Shown: piece by piece, positions 44,509-55,793 of the stretch | How positions within the stretch are numbered: position 1 is the first letter of the stretch | Layout: the number at the start of each line of letters is the position of its first letter | NCBI GenBank assembly: GCA_947626195.1 | Contig: CANQRF010000003.1 | Location: forward strand, 1 to 64,000 | Origin: an uncultured Eggerthellaceae bacterium | Lineage (GTDB): Bacteria > Actinomycetota > Coriobacteriia > Coriobacteriales > Eggerthellaceae | Direction of reading: 5' to 3' | Length of the DNA stretch: 64,000 nucleotides | Translations under genes and position numbers: made by a program | Notes under the pieces: model-generated | The model's database searches: none | What the model saw: the letters and a program-made list of their open reading frames with translations, nothing else | What the model was told of the DNA's origin: nothing

Positions 44509-46143
44509 ATGGGGAATCTATCAGTATCTCGTCGGCAATTCCTTGAGGGCGGTGCCCTCTCGGCAGCAGGGCTTGCGGCTGCGGGGCTGCTCGCCTCATG
44601 CGCTTCCAACCAGAGCGCCGGCACGGGAAATGCCAGCACCGAAAGCGCAGGCAACACCGCAGCGGAGAGCAACGCTCCTGAGCTGCAGACGGCCTCGGAA
44701 ACCGTCGAGAGCGACATCCTGATCGTCGGCTGCGGCGGCGCAGGGCTTATGGCCGCCTATGCCGCCGGCAAGGCAGGCGCAAAGAACGTCCTTGTCATCG
44801 GCAACTGCCCCTCGATCACCGACAACAACGGCAATATGGTGAGCGGCACCTGCGCTGTCGAGACCCCCGAGCTAAACGAGCTCGGCCAAGAGTTCTCGAT
44901 CGAGGATCTGTTCGCCCGCATGATCGACTTCGCGCACTGGTCAGTGAACGCGCTGCTTCTGCGCAACTGCGTGAGCATCATGCCCGAAACCATCCAGATC
45001 TTCAAGGACATGGGCGTGGAGTTCACGCTCGGCGCCGACCGCTATAGCATCGGCTTTATGGACGTGCATCTGTTTGCCACTCCCGACAAGAGCCAAATCT
45101 TCCAGAAGTATCTGGAAGACAACTTCGGGACGCAGTTCCGCTTCGGCGTTGAGGCCCATCACGCCATCATGGATGGCGAGAAGTTCGCGGGCGTTCAGGC
45201 TGAAGACGAAGACGGCAACATCATCGATTTCAAGGCGAAGGCCACCTGCCTCGCCTGCGGCGGCTACATTGCCAACCCCGATATGCTCGCGCAGGTTTAC
45301 GGCGACATGCCGATCGTCGCTTCCTCAACTCCCTATCAGACCGGCTACGGCATCAAGATCGGTCAAGAAGCAGGCGGCTTCTGGGAGAACTCCCACGGCA
45401 TGGGCATGAACGACATCTTCGGATCCACCACCGAGCTCGGCTTCAACCTTGGCGAGCCGCTTCTCGGCTGCGCCTTCTATGGCGGCCTGATCGTGAACCA
45501 GATCGGCAAGCGCTTCGTGAACGAATACATGCTTGCAAATGCCTCAATGGCTGGCGGCGGCGAGGCAACGCTGCACGCCGAGCGCTACTACGCGATCTTC
45601 GGCAACGACATCATCGAGGGCCTCAAGACCCAAGGCTACTACCAGCTCATCGGCAGCCCTGAGTTCTGGGTATCCGGCATGCTGCTCTACAGCACGCCGA
45701 TCGAAGACCTCGACACCAAGTTGCAAGACGCGATCGATCTCGGCTGGGTGCACAAGGCCGACACCATCCAAGAGTTGGCGGATGAGCTCGGCCTTCCCGA
45801 ACTCGTTGAGACCGTGAAGACCTATGACGGCTATTGCGCCGATGGCTACGACCCCGTCTTCAACAAGCAGAAGGAAATGCTCGTCCCCGTGGAGACCGGA
45901 GGCCCGTACTACATCTTCAAGTACAACCCCGGTGCCTTCAACACCTTCGGCGGCTGCCGCACCGACGAGTACACCCGCGCCCTGCATTCCGACTTCACCG
46001 TCATCGAGGGGCTCTACATTGCGGGCGTGGAGAACGGAAGCCTCTACAGCCGTCCGTACTACGACGTGGGAGGAACCTGCTCCGGCCTCGCTTATGCCTC
46101 CGGCCGCTTGGCTGGCCAGGCCATGGCGGATTACATCAAGTAA
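44509..46143 (+). CDS. Tat-exported FAD-dependent oxidoreductase, fumarate reductase flavoprotein family (1)
   Basis: 544 residues. A Tat signal (SRRQFLEGG) with lipobox LASC (cysteine at about residue 31) targets it to the outer face of the membrane. The Rossmann FAD site is DILIVGCGGAGLMAAYAAGKAGA, and the C-terminal FAD region has GLYIAGVENGS and GGTCSGLAYASGRLAGQ. It lacks an FMN-binding domain and haem motifs. After the conserved KRFVNE the residue expected to be the catalytic arginine of characterised fumarate reductases appears not to be Arg, so another acceptor is likely. LysR lies upstream. Electron partners are not in the window. Confidence 0.85.
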   Translation: MGNLSVSRRQFLEGGALSAAGLAAAGLLASCASNQSAGTGNASTESAGNTAAESNAPELQTASETVESDILIVGCGGAGLMAAYAAGKAGAKNVLVIGNCPSITDNNGNMVSGTCAVETPELNELGQEFSIEDLFARMIDFAHWSVNALLLRNCVSIMPETIQIFKDMGVEFTLGADRYSIGFMDVHLFATPDKSQIFQKYLEDNFGTQFRFGVEAHHAIMDGEKFAGVQAEDEDGNIIDFKAKATCLACGGYIANPDMLAQVYGDMPIVASSTPYQTGYGIKIGQEAGGFWENSHGMGMNDIFGSTTELGFNLGEPLLGCAFYGGLIVNQIGKRFVNEYMLANASMAGGGEATLHAERYYAIFGNDIIEGLKTQGYYQLIGSPEFWVSGMLLYSTPIEDLDTKLQDAIDLGWVHKADTIQELADELGLPELVETVKTYDGYCADGYDPVFNKQKEMLVPVETGGPYYIFKYNPGAFNTFGGCRTDEYTRALHSDFTVIEGLYIAGVENGSLYSRPYYDVGGTCSGLAYASGRLAGQAMADYIK

Positions 46144-46247
46144 GCGACGGTTGCGGCTGCGACAACGACGTCGGCCGCTACGGCAACGACGGCGACAGGC
46201 GTAGCGGCAGCGGCAACAGCGGTAAATCATTCCGCCGCTCAACGCAT

Positions 46248-46280
46248 GGGAGCTGGGTCATTTTGGCCCAGCCCCCCTTT
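46248..46280 (+). terminator. Terminator between flavoprotein 1 and the LuxR pseudogene
   Basis: GCTGGG (46252-46257) pairs with CCCAGC (46267-46272), extended by GGG and CCC with a bulged A; TTT follows. The 20 bases from ATGGGAGCTGGG onward recur in the terminator of flavoprotein 2 at 49795-49815. Confidence 0.6.
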
Positions 46281-47803
46281 CATCGTTTCGAGTTCACGGA
46301 AGATCCTGACGTCAGTAGCTGCTCTACGAAATCGCGCAATTCCTCTTTGCTGTGAACCCCGAGTTTTTTATGGATGCTTTTAAGATGAGTTCGAACTGTT
46401 TCCTTTGAAAGAAAGAGGGCATCTGCAATTGATGACGCATTGCGTCCGGTGAACGCAAGAATTAAAACATCCATTTCGCGATCTGAAAGAAGATACACCT
46501 CAGTGAGCTGCTTATTGGATCGTATATCATTCTCCGACATTGAAACAACAATCGGCATTCTGCTTACTTCTTTATCTCCAAAATCAAAGATACGCGATGC
46601 GGGTCTTTGCTCTTTTTGATCTTTCCTCTTCCCTCTTACTTGAGGAATGTTCATTACAATAATGACCATGATGATGGCATAGAGTGTCACAACGGCGACG
46701 ATCCAAGGAATTTCATTTTCGTTTGAAATGTGTCGGCCGATCATCACGAAAACGAGAAAGCCTACAGTCGTGAAGAAAGTGGGAATACCCTGGCCAAGGC
46801 CCATGGAGAGAATCGGAGCTCTGGTGCGACAACCAACAATAAGGCTCAGTATTGCGAGGAGCATCCCAGCAAATAGATAAACAACATCAATGATGAGAGC
46901 CGATATAATGCGATAGGAAATTCCAACTACCGGTAACAGCAAAAATGCCGAAGAAGCGAGCACCAATAAGATCAGGGAGAGCAGATTGCTCTTAAAGCTC
47001 AAATGCTTACGTATGAAAACAATACTGAGAAGGAAAATCATCGCAGAACAAATCAAACGCACGAGAGATAAGGTAAAGGCATCAACACCTCCAGCAGCAT
47101 TAAACGCTCGAAGAATACCGCTGGAAAAACCGAGGACACCCACAACGATAATAGGCTGCCAAATATCCGCGCTTACAAGTCGAATGAGCGCGAGCCCTCG
47201 TGCTGCTGGTTCAACATCCTGCTCTAAATAGGATTCCTCTTTCTCACTTCCCTTCTTTTCGCGAAAGAAGGATTTTCGCAACAGCGGATCTTTTCCAATA
47301 GCGACGAAAAGAAACACAGAGTCAATGGCAAGCAAAACGAGAAGAGCCATCATTCGATGAGCATAGCTGTCCTATAGCGTCAGCAAGGAACTTGCGATAC
47401 CCCACAACAAGTATGCAAGCGCGATTGAGAATGTGATCTCTTGCGAAGACATTCGCGAAATGATATATCCCCAAGCAAGGTAGCCGCACCCCAAGCCCCA
47501 TCCCATGAGAAACGATCCCACGCCCATGAGTTGAGATCCCTCCAAAGCAATGAGAACAAAGCCGAGAGCCGTGAAGTATACAAACGTAAGCGCAGAAGGC
47601 TTAAACACAGATCTCCGAGAAATTGAGCTTAAGAAACCAATGACGAAACAGCTGACGAAAGAGGCAAACATACCGAGAGCAATATTGAGTGAAAACGAAT
47701 AGTCGGAACCACTTAACGATGTCACGCGACTACCCGTCACCATCGTCATAAGCAATCCCCAACTGCAAGCAGCGAAGACCCTCCGCTTTATCCCCTGACT
47801 CAT
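46280..47803 (-). pseudogene. Membrane-anchored LuxR-family regulator interrupted by one in-frame amber codon
   Basis: The reading frame starts with ATG at 47803 after AGGGGA. It encodes about 143 residues of membrane spans (VTSLSGSDYSFSLNIALGMFASFVSC), hits TAG at 47374-47372, and continues in the same frame as DSYAHRMMALLVLLAIDSVF to a C-terminal LuxR helix-turn-helix (LSDREMDVLILAFTGRNASS, SKETVRTHLKSIHKKLGVHS). The whole would be about 507 residues, close to the intact homologue at 61741-63219. The downstream ATG at 47353 has no ribosome-binding site. It is therefore a recent nonsense allele, a readthrough case, or a sequencing error. Confidence 0.8.
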
Positions 47804-48026
47804 ACATTCCCCTAAAAAACGCTTTTCTCATCAATATGGAAATGTCCCATGAAATCTTTCAATTAACCCCCATGGAACTCTCGTCTATTGTCTCCCTTAC
47901 CTGGCGATCCTGAAGCAAGAATTTTCAAAATACCCCATTTGATGGGAGCCAATTTGACGTGTGCTTTCTATCATGGTGCAAGCTTGTCAAAGCAGTGGAA
48001 GGCAAATCCGAAAAGAGGAGGAGACT

Positions 48027-49769
48027 ATGGAGCTATCACGTCGTAAATTTTTACAAGGCGCATTGGCGACAGGAGCAGTAGCCGCAAGCGCAGGCGCACT
48101 CGCCGCATGCAGCCCGTCTTCCAGCAATTCTGGGTCTGCGACAAGTACATCTGCGGGAGCTAGCGGCTCCCCAGCAAACGAAGGGCTGACAGCAGAATCC
48201 GTGAAACAGAAATGGGCATTCGAGATCGCACCAGAGCCAATTTCCGAGGATCAGATCACTGATACGAAAGAAGCCGAGATTATCATTGTTGGCGCTGGCA
48301 CTTCGGGGCTTTGCACGGCAGTCGCCGCCGCAGAAGCAGGTGCCGATGTCATCGTGTTCGCCATGGGATCTGGCCCTATGGCGCGCGGGGGCTCAAATTT
48401 CGCTTTCCATAGTAAATACCGTGAGAGCCTCGGGCTTGAACCAGTGAAGCCCGACACCTTTATCCAAGAGCATATGGGTCAAAACGGTTTCAATATCGAT
48501 CAAGATAAATGGTACAAGTGGTATCAGCATAGCGAAGAGACGATGAACTGGCTCATCGATATTATGGATGAGGCCGGCGGATACGAGCTTTGGCTGGAAC
48601 AAGTCGTCCATGGCGCACAGCTTGACGATCCAACAAGAATGGACTGGGACCCGCTTGCAACGCACGGTTGGATCGACGATGAGATGCGCCGTTGCGGCGA
48701 CGGTCAGCCCTTTGTCGTCAAGGAGCTTGCAAACCGAGCGGAAAGCCTCGGCGTCGAAATCTATTACAACACCACCGCCCAGCAATTAGTTCGCGGCGGC
48801 GTGCCCAACGGCACCGAAGGTCGCGTTGACGCAGTTATCGCAACCGACCCTGATGGCAATTATGTGAAATTCGTCGGTACAAAAGCGATTGTTCTGGCAA
48901 CCGGAGACTTCTCGGTCGATCGCGACATGATGACACGCTATTGCCCCCAAGCAGCTGAATTCATCACGAATTACGACGTCGAAAACTTCAACCCCGAAGA
49001 CGGTAAAGTTTATGGCGGCCTTTATACCGGCATGGGACAGAAAATGGGACTCTGGGTCGGCGCCGCATGGCAGAAGACCTTCCCGAATGCCGCCATGGCA
49101 AGCTGCTCAAGCCCTGGTGCAGACTCAATGGGATGCTTGTTGGATTACAAAGGAAAGCGCTTCTACAACGAGTCATTGACCGGCGGTTCCAACTTCCTTC
49201 AGCTAGCTTTCCACTCTCATAAGAACAAGGTTTTCCAAATTTGGGACTCCGCTTATGGCGAGACTGGACAGCCTTGGCCTGGAACCAAAACCGGCTATGG
49301 CATGCCTTTCCTTACCGCCGAAGAAAAGATCGCCGAGTGGGATGATATGGTTGACGGCAAAAACTACGTGAAAGCCGACACGATCGAAGAGGTAATCGAG
49401 CTCCTGGGGCTTCCTGAAGAGACGATCGATGAGATCAACAAGTATAACGGGTTCTGTGCGACCGGCGTCGACACCGATTTCTACAAACGTGCCGATCTCC
49501 TCGTTCCGATTACCACTCCTCCGTTCTATGGCGCAGTTGGCGAGATGAGCCCTCGTGTTTTGACGGTACTCGGCGGGCTTCGCACCGATCTTGATATGAA
49601 GGTTTGCGACGCAAACGACGACCCGATTCCTGGTCTCTACAATGTTGGCACAATGATCGGCGACTCTTATTTCGGAACATACACCTTTAAGATTCCTGGG
49701 CAGAATTACGGTATGAACTGCATCACGTTTGGCTATTTGACAGGTAAGTACATCGCTGAGAACGAATAG
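48027..49769 (+). CDS. Tat-exported FAD-dependent oxidoreductase (2)
   Basis: 580 residues. The ATG at 48027 follows AGAGGAGGAG. The Tat signal LSRRKFLQGALATGAVAASA and lipobox LAACS mark an exported lipoprotein. The FAD site is EIIIVGAGTSGLCTAVAAAEAGADV, and the C terminus has GLYNVGTMIGDSYFGTYTFK and NYGMNCITFGYLTGKYIAENE. After GKRFYNE the sequence is SLTGG, without the catalytic arginine seen in fumarate reductases. It is divergent from the interrupted LuxR gene, the usual pairing in this group. Codon use is more A/T-rich than in the neighbours on either side. Confidence 0.85.
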   Translation: MELSRRKFLQGALATGAVAASAGALAACSPSSSNSGSATSTSAGASGSPANEGLTAESVKQKWAFEIAPEPISEDQITDTKEAEIIIVGAGTSGLCTAVAAAEAGADVIVFAMGSGPMARGGSNFAFHSKYRESLGLEPVKPDTFIQEHMGQNGFNIDQDKWYKWYQHSEETMNWLIDIMDEAGGYELWLEQVVHGAQLDDPTRMDWDPLATHGWIDDEMRRCGDGQPFVVKELANRAESLGVEIYYNTTAQQLVRGGVPNGTEGRVDAVIATDPDGNYVKFVGTKAIVLATGDFSVDRDMMTRYCPQAAEFITNYDVENFNPEDGKVYGGLYTGMGQKMGLWVGAAWQKTFPNAAMASCSSPGADSMGCLLDYKGKRFYNESLTGGSNFLQLAFHSHKNKVFQIWDSAYGETGQPWPGTKTGYGMPFLTAEEKIAEWDDMVDGKNYVKADTIEEVIELLGLPEETIDEINKYNGFCATGVDTDFYKRADLLVPITTPPFYGAVGEMSPRVLTVLGGLRTDLDMKVCDANDDPIPGLYNVGTMIGDSYFGTYTFKIPGQNYGMNCITFGYLTGKYIAENE

Positions 49770-49797
49770 CAACAAGTACTTCGTCGTTCGGCACATG

Positions 49798-49829
49798 GGA
49801 GCTGGGTCATTTTGATTCAGCTCCTTTTT
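49798..49829 (+). terminator. Terminator after flavoprotein 2
   Basis: GGAGCTG (49798-49804) pairs with CAGCTCC (49818-49824), followed by TTTTT. The left arm and loop are the same as in the terminator of flavoprotein 1. Confidence 0.85.
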
Positions 49830-49928
49830 CGTTACATCGAGAACCTTATCAAGCAAGACCAGATAATCAGCTTTGCTCAATTGTTCTTCGCGTTAGTTTC
49901 TCCTGAAGAGCTCACCATAGGTGCTCGT

Positions 49929-49954
49929 TCGCCCAAAAGGGCGAGGTGTTTTTT
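49929..49954 (+). terminator. Second hairpin with T run downstream of flavoprotein 2
   Basis: TCGCCC (49929-49934) and GGGCGA (49939-49944) enclose AAAA; four bases later comes TTTTTT (49949-49954). It could back up the first terminator. On the minus strand it is not followed by T residues, so it does not obviously stop the birA transcript. Confidence 0.5.
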
Positions 49955-49968
49955 CTCAAACGCTTGAA

Positions 49969-50088
49969 TTGTACGCACACATCGCGGGTTGTATGCGTAC
50001 ATCGAAGATTGTTCGCATACAAACTCAGTTGTATTCGTACCAACATGATTGTTCGCGTACATCCAAGGATGTATCAATACAAACTTTT
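49969..50088. repeat. Six tandem 20-bp repeats with a palindromic core
   Basis: Units begin at 49969, 49989, 50009, 50029, 50049 and 50069 with exact 20-base period. Each starts TTGT (the last ATGT) and has the core TTGTWYGCRTACA, for example TTGTATGCGTACA in unit 2; TGTA-N4-TACA makes the core an imperfect palindrome. The remaining seven bases differ between units. The array lies between the ends of two convergent genes, so it is not a simple promoter operator. Twenty is not a multiple of three, which speaks against a coding repeat. Confidence 0.85.
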
Positions 50089-50106
50089 AATCCCGAATGC
50101 GGCGAG

Positions 50107-50874
50107 TCATTTGAGAAGGGAGACCTCGCCTGAGGAGATGGCGTTCAACGTGCCGTTGGCGGCTTCGATGAGAAGGCAGCCGTTTTCATTGATGCCGACG
50201 ACGTGCCCTTGCGCGGTCAGCCCTCCCCTTTCGTTATGCACCTGCACGAGCTCGCCATCAAGCAAGGAGAGGTCTTGGTAGGCCGAGACGAACGACGTGA
50301 ACCCTTCGGATCGCCATGATTCGTAAAGCGGGGAAAACGCCGAGAGAACAGCCTGCAAGATTTTGTTGCAGGCATGATCAACGTCCGTATCCTGAAAACC
50401 GAGATCGCCCAGATAGATTGGAAGATTTTTCCCCAAAACCTCGGGCCTTCCAGCAGGCGCGATGACGTTTACGCCGATGCCGACGCACACGCCGTCCGCA
50501 GAACCATCCAGCGAGATGCCGCAAAGCTTATGGAAGGGCTCAGATGCAGGGCCCCACACGATGTCGTTTGGCCATTTGATGCGGATGAGCGCACGGTTTG
50601 CAGGGGAAACGAACTCCCGCAGCACACGCGCCATCGCAATCGCTGTCACCAAGCTCAGTGAACCAAGTTGCTCGGAACTCACCTGAGGCCTCAAGCCAAC
50701 TGAAAAATACAAGCCTCCGGCCGGGCTTTCCCAAACGCGCCCCATGCGCCCGCGTCCTGCGGTTTGACGTCGCGCGGTGACCACCAACCCCTCGGGCACA
50801 CCCTCACGCAAACGCCGACGCACGACCTCGTTCGTTGACTTCAGCTCCTCATAGGTCTCAATACGAAAGTCCAC
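50107..50874 (-). CDS. birA: Biotin-[acetyl-CoA-carboxylase] ligase, no DNA-binding domain
   Basis: 255 residues from the GTG at 50874, which has GAGG about seven bases upstream and overlaps the end of folP by 17 bases. Motifs RQTAGRGRMGRVWESPAGGLYFS and KWPNDIVW are those of BPL, which activates biotin with ATP and attaches it to carboxylase carrier proteins. The N-terminal helix-turn-helix of repressor-type BirA is missing, so it is the class I enzyme-only form. It is the last gene of a seven-gene operon. Confidence 0.94.
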   Translation of the reverse strand: MDFRIETYEELKSTNEVVRRRLREGVPEGLVVTARRQTAGRGRMGRVWESPAGGLYFSVGLRPQVSSEQLGSLSLVTAIAMARVLREFVSPANRALIRIKWPNDIVWGPASEPFHKLCGISLDGSADGVCVGIGVNVIAPAGRPEVLGKNLPIYLGDLGFQDTDVDHACNKILQAVLSAFSPLYESWRSEGFTSFVSAYQDLSLLDGELVQVHNERGGLTAQGHVVGINENGCLLIEAANGTLNAISSGEVSLLK

Positions 50875-51685
50875 CAAACGCCTCTTCCAACGCCTGTTTT
50901 GTGAGCGCCACGTTGTGCGCACGGACGATGCGGGCTCCGAGGCGGCATGCCATGACCGCCTCCTTGGCCGATACGTGATCGCGCTCATCAAACGTTTGCG
51001 GGTCGTACACGCTCTTCAAAAAGCTCTTCCGCGAAACGGCCGCCATCACCGGATAGCCGAGCGTAGCGATTTCATCGATATGACGCATGAGCTGAAGCGT
51101 TTGCTCGGCGGTCTTTCCGAAACCTGGGCCCGGATCGAAGCAGATGCGCTCCCTTGCGATCCCCTCACGCTCAAGCAGCACGGCCTGCGAGGCGAGCCAA
51201 GCACGTACCTCGGCAACCACATCGCCATAGGAAGGATTCTCCTGCATCGTGGCGGGCTCGCCCTGCATGTGCATCACCACGAGTCCCGCGTCGCCTTGCC
51301 GCGCGACCGCGCGCATCGCCGGATCGCGAAACCCCGACACATCGTTGATGATCGCCGCACCGGCCTCAACCGCACGCTGAGCCACCTCGGCATGGCGCGT
51401 ATCGACGCTCACGCAAAAGCCCTCATCGGCAAGCCGCCTTACGACGCTTCCGATGCGAAGCCATTCCTCGTCAGGCGGAACCTCCCGAGAGCCGGGGCGC
51501 GTCGATTCTCCCCCGACGTCGATGATGGCAGCGCCCTCATCACGCATCTCATGAGCACGGCGAAGCGCCGCCTCTTCTATCGGATAGGAGCCGCCATCCG
51601 AGAAGGAGTCGGGCGTGAGGTTGAGTATCCCCATGATGAGGGGCTTCTCAAGTTCAAAGGAAAAGGACGAGCATGTCCATGTCAT
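50858..51685 (-). CDS. folP: Dihydropteroate synthase
   Basis: About 275 residues from the ATG at 51685; the ribosome-binding site is weak (GAAAG), and a TTG further up is possible. Signatures KPLIMGILNLTPDSFSDGG and IIDVGGESTRPGS, then ISWDTR-like FCVSVDTRHAEVA, GAAIINDVSGF and FDPGPGFGKT are in order. It joins dihydropterin pyrophosphate to p-aminobenzoate in folate synthesis, the sulfonamide target. Other folate genes are not adjacent. Confidence 0.95.
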   Translation of the reverse strand: MTWTCSSFSFELEKPLIMGILNLTPDSFSDGGSYPIEEAALRRAHEMRDEGAAIIDVGGESTRPGSREVPPDEEWLRIGSVVRRLADEGFCVSVDTRHAEVAQRAVEAGAAIINDVSGFRDPAMRAVARQGDAGLVVMHMQGEPATMQENPSYGDVVAEVRAWLASQAVLLEREGIARERICFDPGPGFGKTAEQTLQLMRHIDEIATLGYPVMAAVSRKSFLKSVYDPQTFDERDHVSAKEAVMACRLGARIVRAHNVALTKQALEEAFGGLSY

Positions 51686-51818
51686 GGGCAAATGCTTTCT
51701 CGTAAGGTTCGTTTCAAAAGTGCCGAACAAGCTGAGCAGGCCGAGCAGGCGCTCAGCTACGGCAAGCCACTACTCTGCTGACGCTCACGGCCACAGCTCA
51801 GCTGCATTTCTCCAGCAC

Positions 51819-54275
<2,457 letters not shown>

Positions 54276-54284
54276 TGATATGCC

Positions 54285-54833
54285 TTATCGATAAACGTCC
54301 GCTTTAAGAACGCCCACATAGGGAAGGTTGCGATAGCGCTCCGCATAATCGAGGCCATAGCCGACGATAAACTCGTCGGGGCACTCGAAGCCGATGTACT
54401 TGCAGGCGATTTCCGCCTGATCGCTCGTACGTTTCCGCAAAAACGTCGCGACCTCGAGCGATGCGGGATTGCGGGAGGCGAGGTATCTCAACAGGTATTT
54501 CAACGTCAGCCCTGTATCGAGAATATCCTCGGCGATGATCACATGCCGCCCCGCGATGTCGGTGGAGATGTCCTTCAAAACGCGCACGACACCCGAGCTC
54601 TTCGAGCCGTCGCCATAGGAGGAAATCGCCATGTAATCCATCTCGACGGGCAGGCGGACCGCACGCGCCAAGTCGGCCATAAAGATGGCGGCGCCGCGCA
54701 AAACGGAAATCATCACGAGCCCTCGATTGCCCGCCACTTCCGCATAGTCGCCCGTGATGGCGGCACCTATCTCATCCACCCGCTTCGCGATCTCGTCTTC
54801 CGTAAACAGAACCTGCGCTATATCCTCATGCAC
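54285..54833 (-). CDS. hpt: Hypoxanthine phosphoribosyltransferase
   Basis: 182 residues. The PRPP-binding loop is HVIIAEDILDTGLTLKYLL, and the flexible loop and base-binding region LRGAAIFMADLARAV and YIGFECPDEFIVGYGLDYAE match HPRT. It salvages hypoxanthine and guanine. The tilS-hpt-ftsH order is conserved in many Gram-positive bacteria; here maf stands between tilS and hpt. Confidence 0.95.
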   Translation of the reverse strand: MHEDIAQVLFTEDEIAKRVDEIGAAITGDYAEVAGNRGLVMISVLRGAAIFMADLARAVRLPVEMDYMAISSYGDGSKSSGVVRVLKDISTDIAGRHVIIAEDILDTGLTLKYLLRYLASRNPASLEVATFLRKRTSDQAEIACKYIGFECPDEFIVGYGLDYAERYRNLPYVGVLKADVYR

Positions 54834-54945
54834 GTCGATGCTCTCATTCCCACTGGTCGTTCTTAAATCCCCTTTGTATTACATGCTCAGAGTGAAGTTT
54901 ACCAAACAGGCCGCGAAGAACGCCAACAATACGGAAACAGCTGGG

Positions 54946-55743
54946 TCACGCCACGCGAAATCCACGGAAGAACTCGGGGAAATCCCTCAAAAGGCGCGTA
55001 ACGGGGAGCCCGATCACCGTGTCGAGATCGCCATCGACGCGCTCGATGAGCGCGGCGCCCTTTCCCTGCGCGGCATAAGCCCCCGCCTTGTCGAACGATT
55101 CCCCCTCGTGCAGATAGGCGTCGATTTCCCCATCGGAAAGCGCCTTGAACGTCACCGCGCTTGCGTCGGTGAAGCTGCGAAAACCCACCGATACTTTGTC
55201 GGGAGCGGTGATCTCCACGAGCCAAAGCGAGACGGCGGTGATCACCTCATGCGTCCTTCCCGAAAGCTTGCGCAACATGCCCTTCGCATGCGAATAATTG
55301 CGCGGCTTGCCGAACACCTCACCGTCGAGGACGACGATGGTGTCGGCGCCGACGACAAGCGTGAGCCCTTTGCTGGCTTCGACGTTCTCTGCGGCAAGCA
55401 GCTCCTGAACGACCGCGCCCGCCTTCTTCTCGGCAAGCTTCTTCGACGCCTCGGCAGGGTCGGCCCATTCGTCATCGTCAAGCGCCTCGTCAACCGGCGT
55501 TTCGGGAAGCCTCACGCTGAAGGCGATCCCCGCATCCTCCAAGAGCTGCTTGCGGCGGGGGCTTTTGCTCGCGAGCAATATCGTGAGGGAAACGGTTTCG
55601 TTTGCTTCCGTTTGTTGCTTGTTCGCTTCAGTTTGTTGCTTGTTCGCTTTCGCCTCTCGGTCATCTCCATGTGGTTGGTCGTTCGCTTCCGCTTGGGCGA
55701 CTTCTTTTATTCGATTGTCTTTGATGTGATTACCGTCCGCCAT
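54946..55743 (-). CDS. maf: Maf-family nucleotide pyrophosphatase with repetitive N-terminal extension
   Basis: 265 residues. The Maf domain starts at about residue 52 with LTILLASKSPRRKQLLEDAG and holds the catalytic region VVGADTIVVLDGEVFGKP. Members hydrolyse modified or canonical nucleoside triphosphates and affect septation. The first 50 residues are hydrophilic and include NKQQTEA twice, encoded by two copies of a 21-base unit (55604-55645). No start codon lies close to the domain, so the extension is probably translated. Confidence 0.9.
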   Translation of the reverse strand: MADGNHIKDNRIKEVAQAEANDQPHGDDREAKANKQQTEANKQQTEANETVSLTILLASKSPRRKQLLEDAGIAFSVRLPETPVDEALDDDEWADPAEASKKLAEKKAGAVVQELLAAENVEASKGLTLVVGADTIVVLDGEVFGKPRNYSHAKGMLRKLSGRTHEVITAVSLWLVEITAPDKVSVGFRSFTDASAVTFKALSDGEIDAYLHEGESFDKAGAYAAQGKGAALIERVDGDLDTVIGLPVTRLLRDFPEFFRGFRVA

Positions 55744-55793
55744 GAGGGCGATTCCCTTTCCCGTTTATGGATTTGCGCGCTTCATCGCATATC

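Noticed and set aside
49877-50077. Small minus-strand frame through the 20-bp repeats
   Set aside because: The unit of 20 bases shifts frame at each copy, so the repeats do not repeat as protein; DNA function is more likely.
49969-50088. CRISPR array
   Set aside because: Units are only 20 bases with a 13-base shared core and 7-base variable part, and no cas genes are nearby.
54834-54945. Separate promoter between maf and hpt (TTGGTA and TAATAC on the minus strand)
   Set aside because: Only weak matches; the genes are close and on one strand, so a single operon is simpler.
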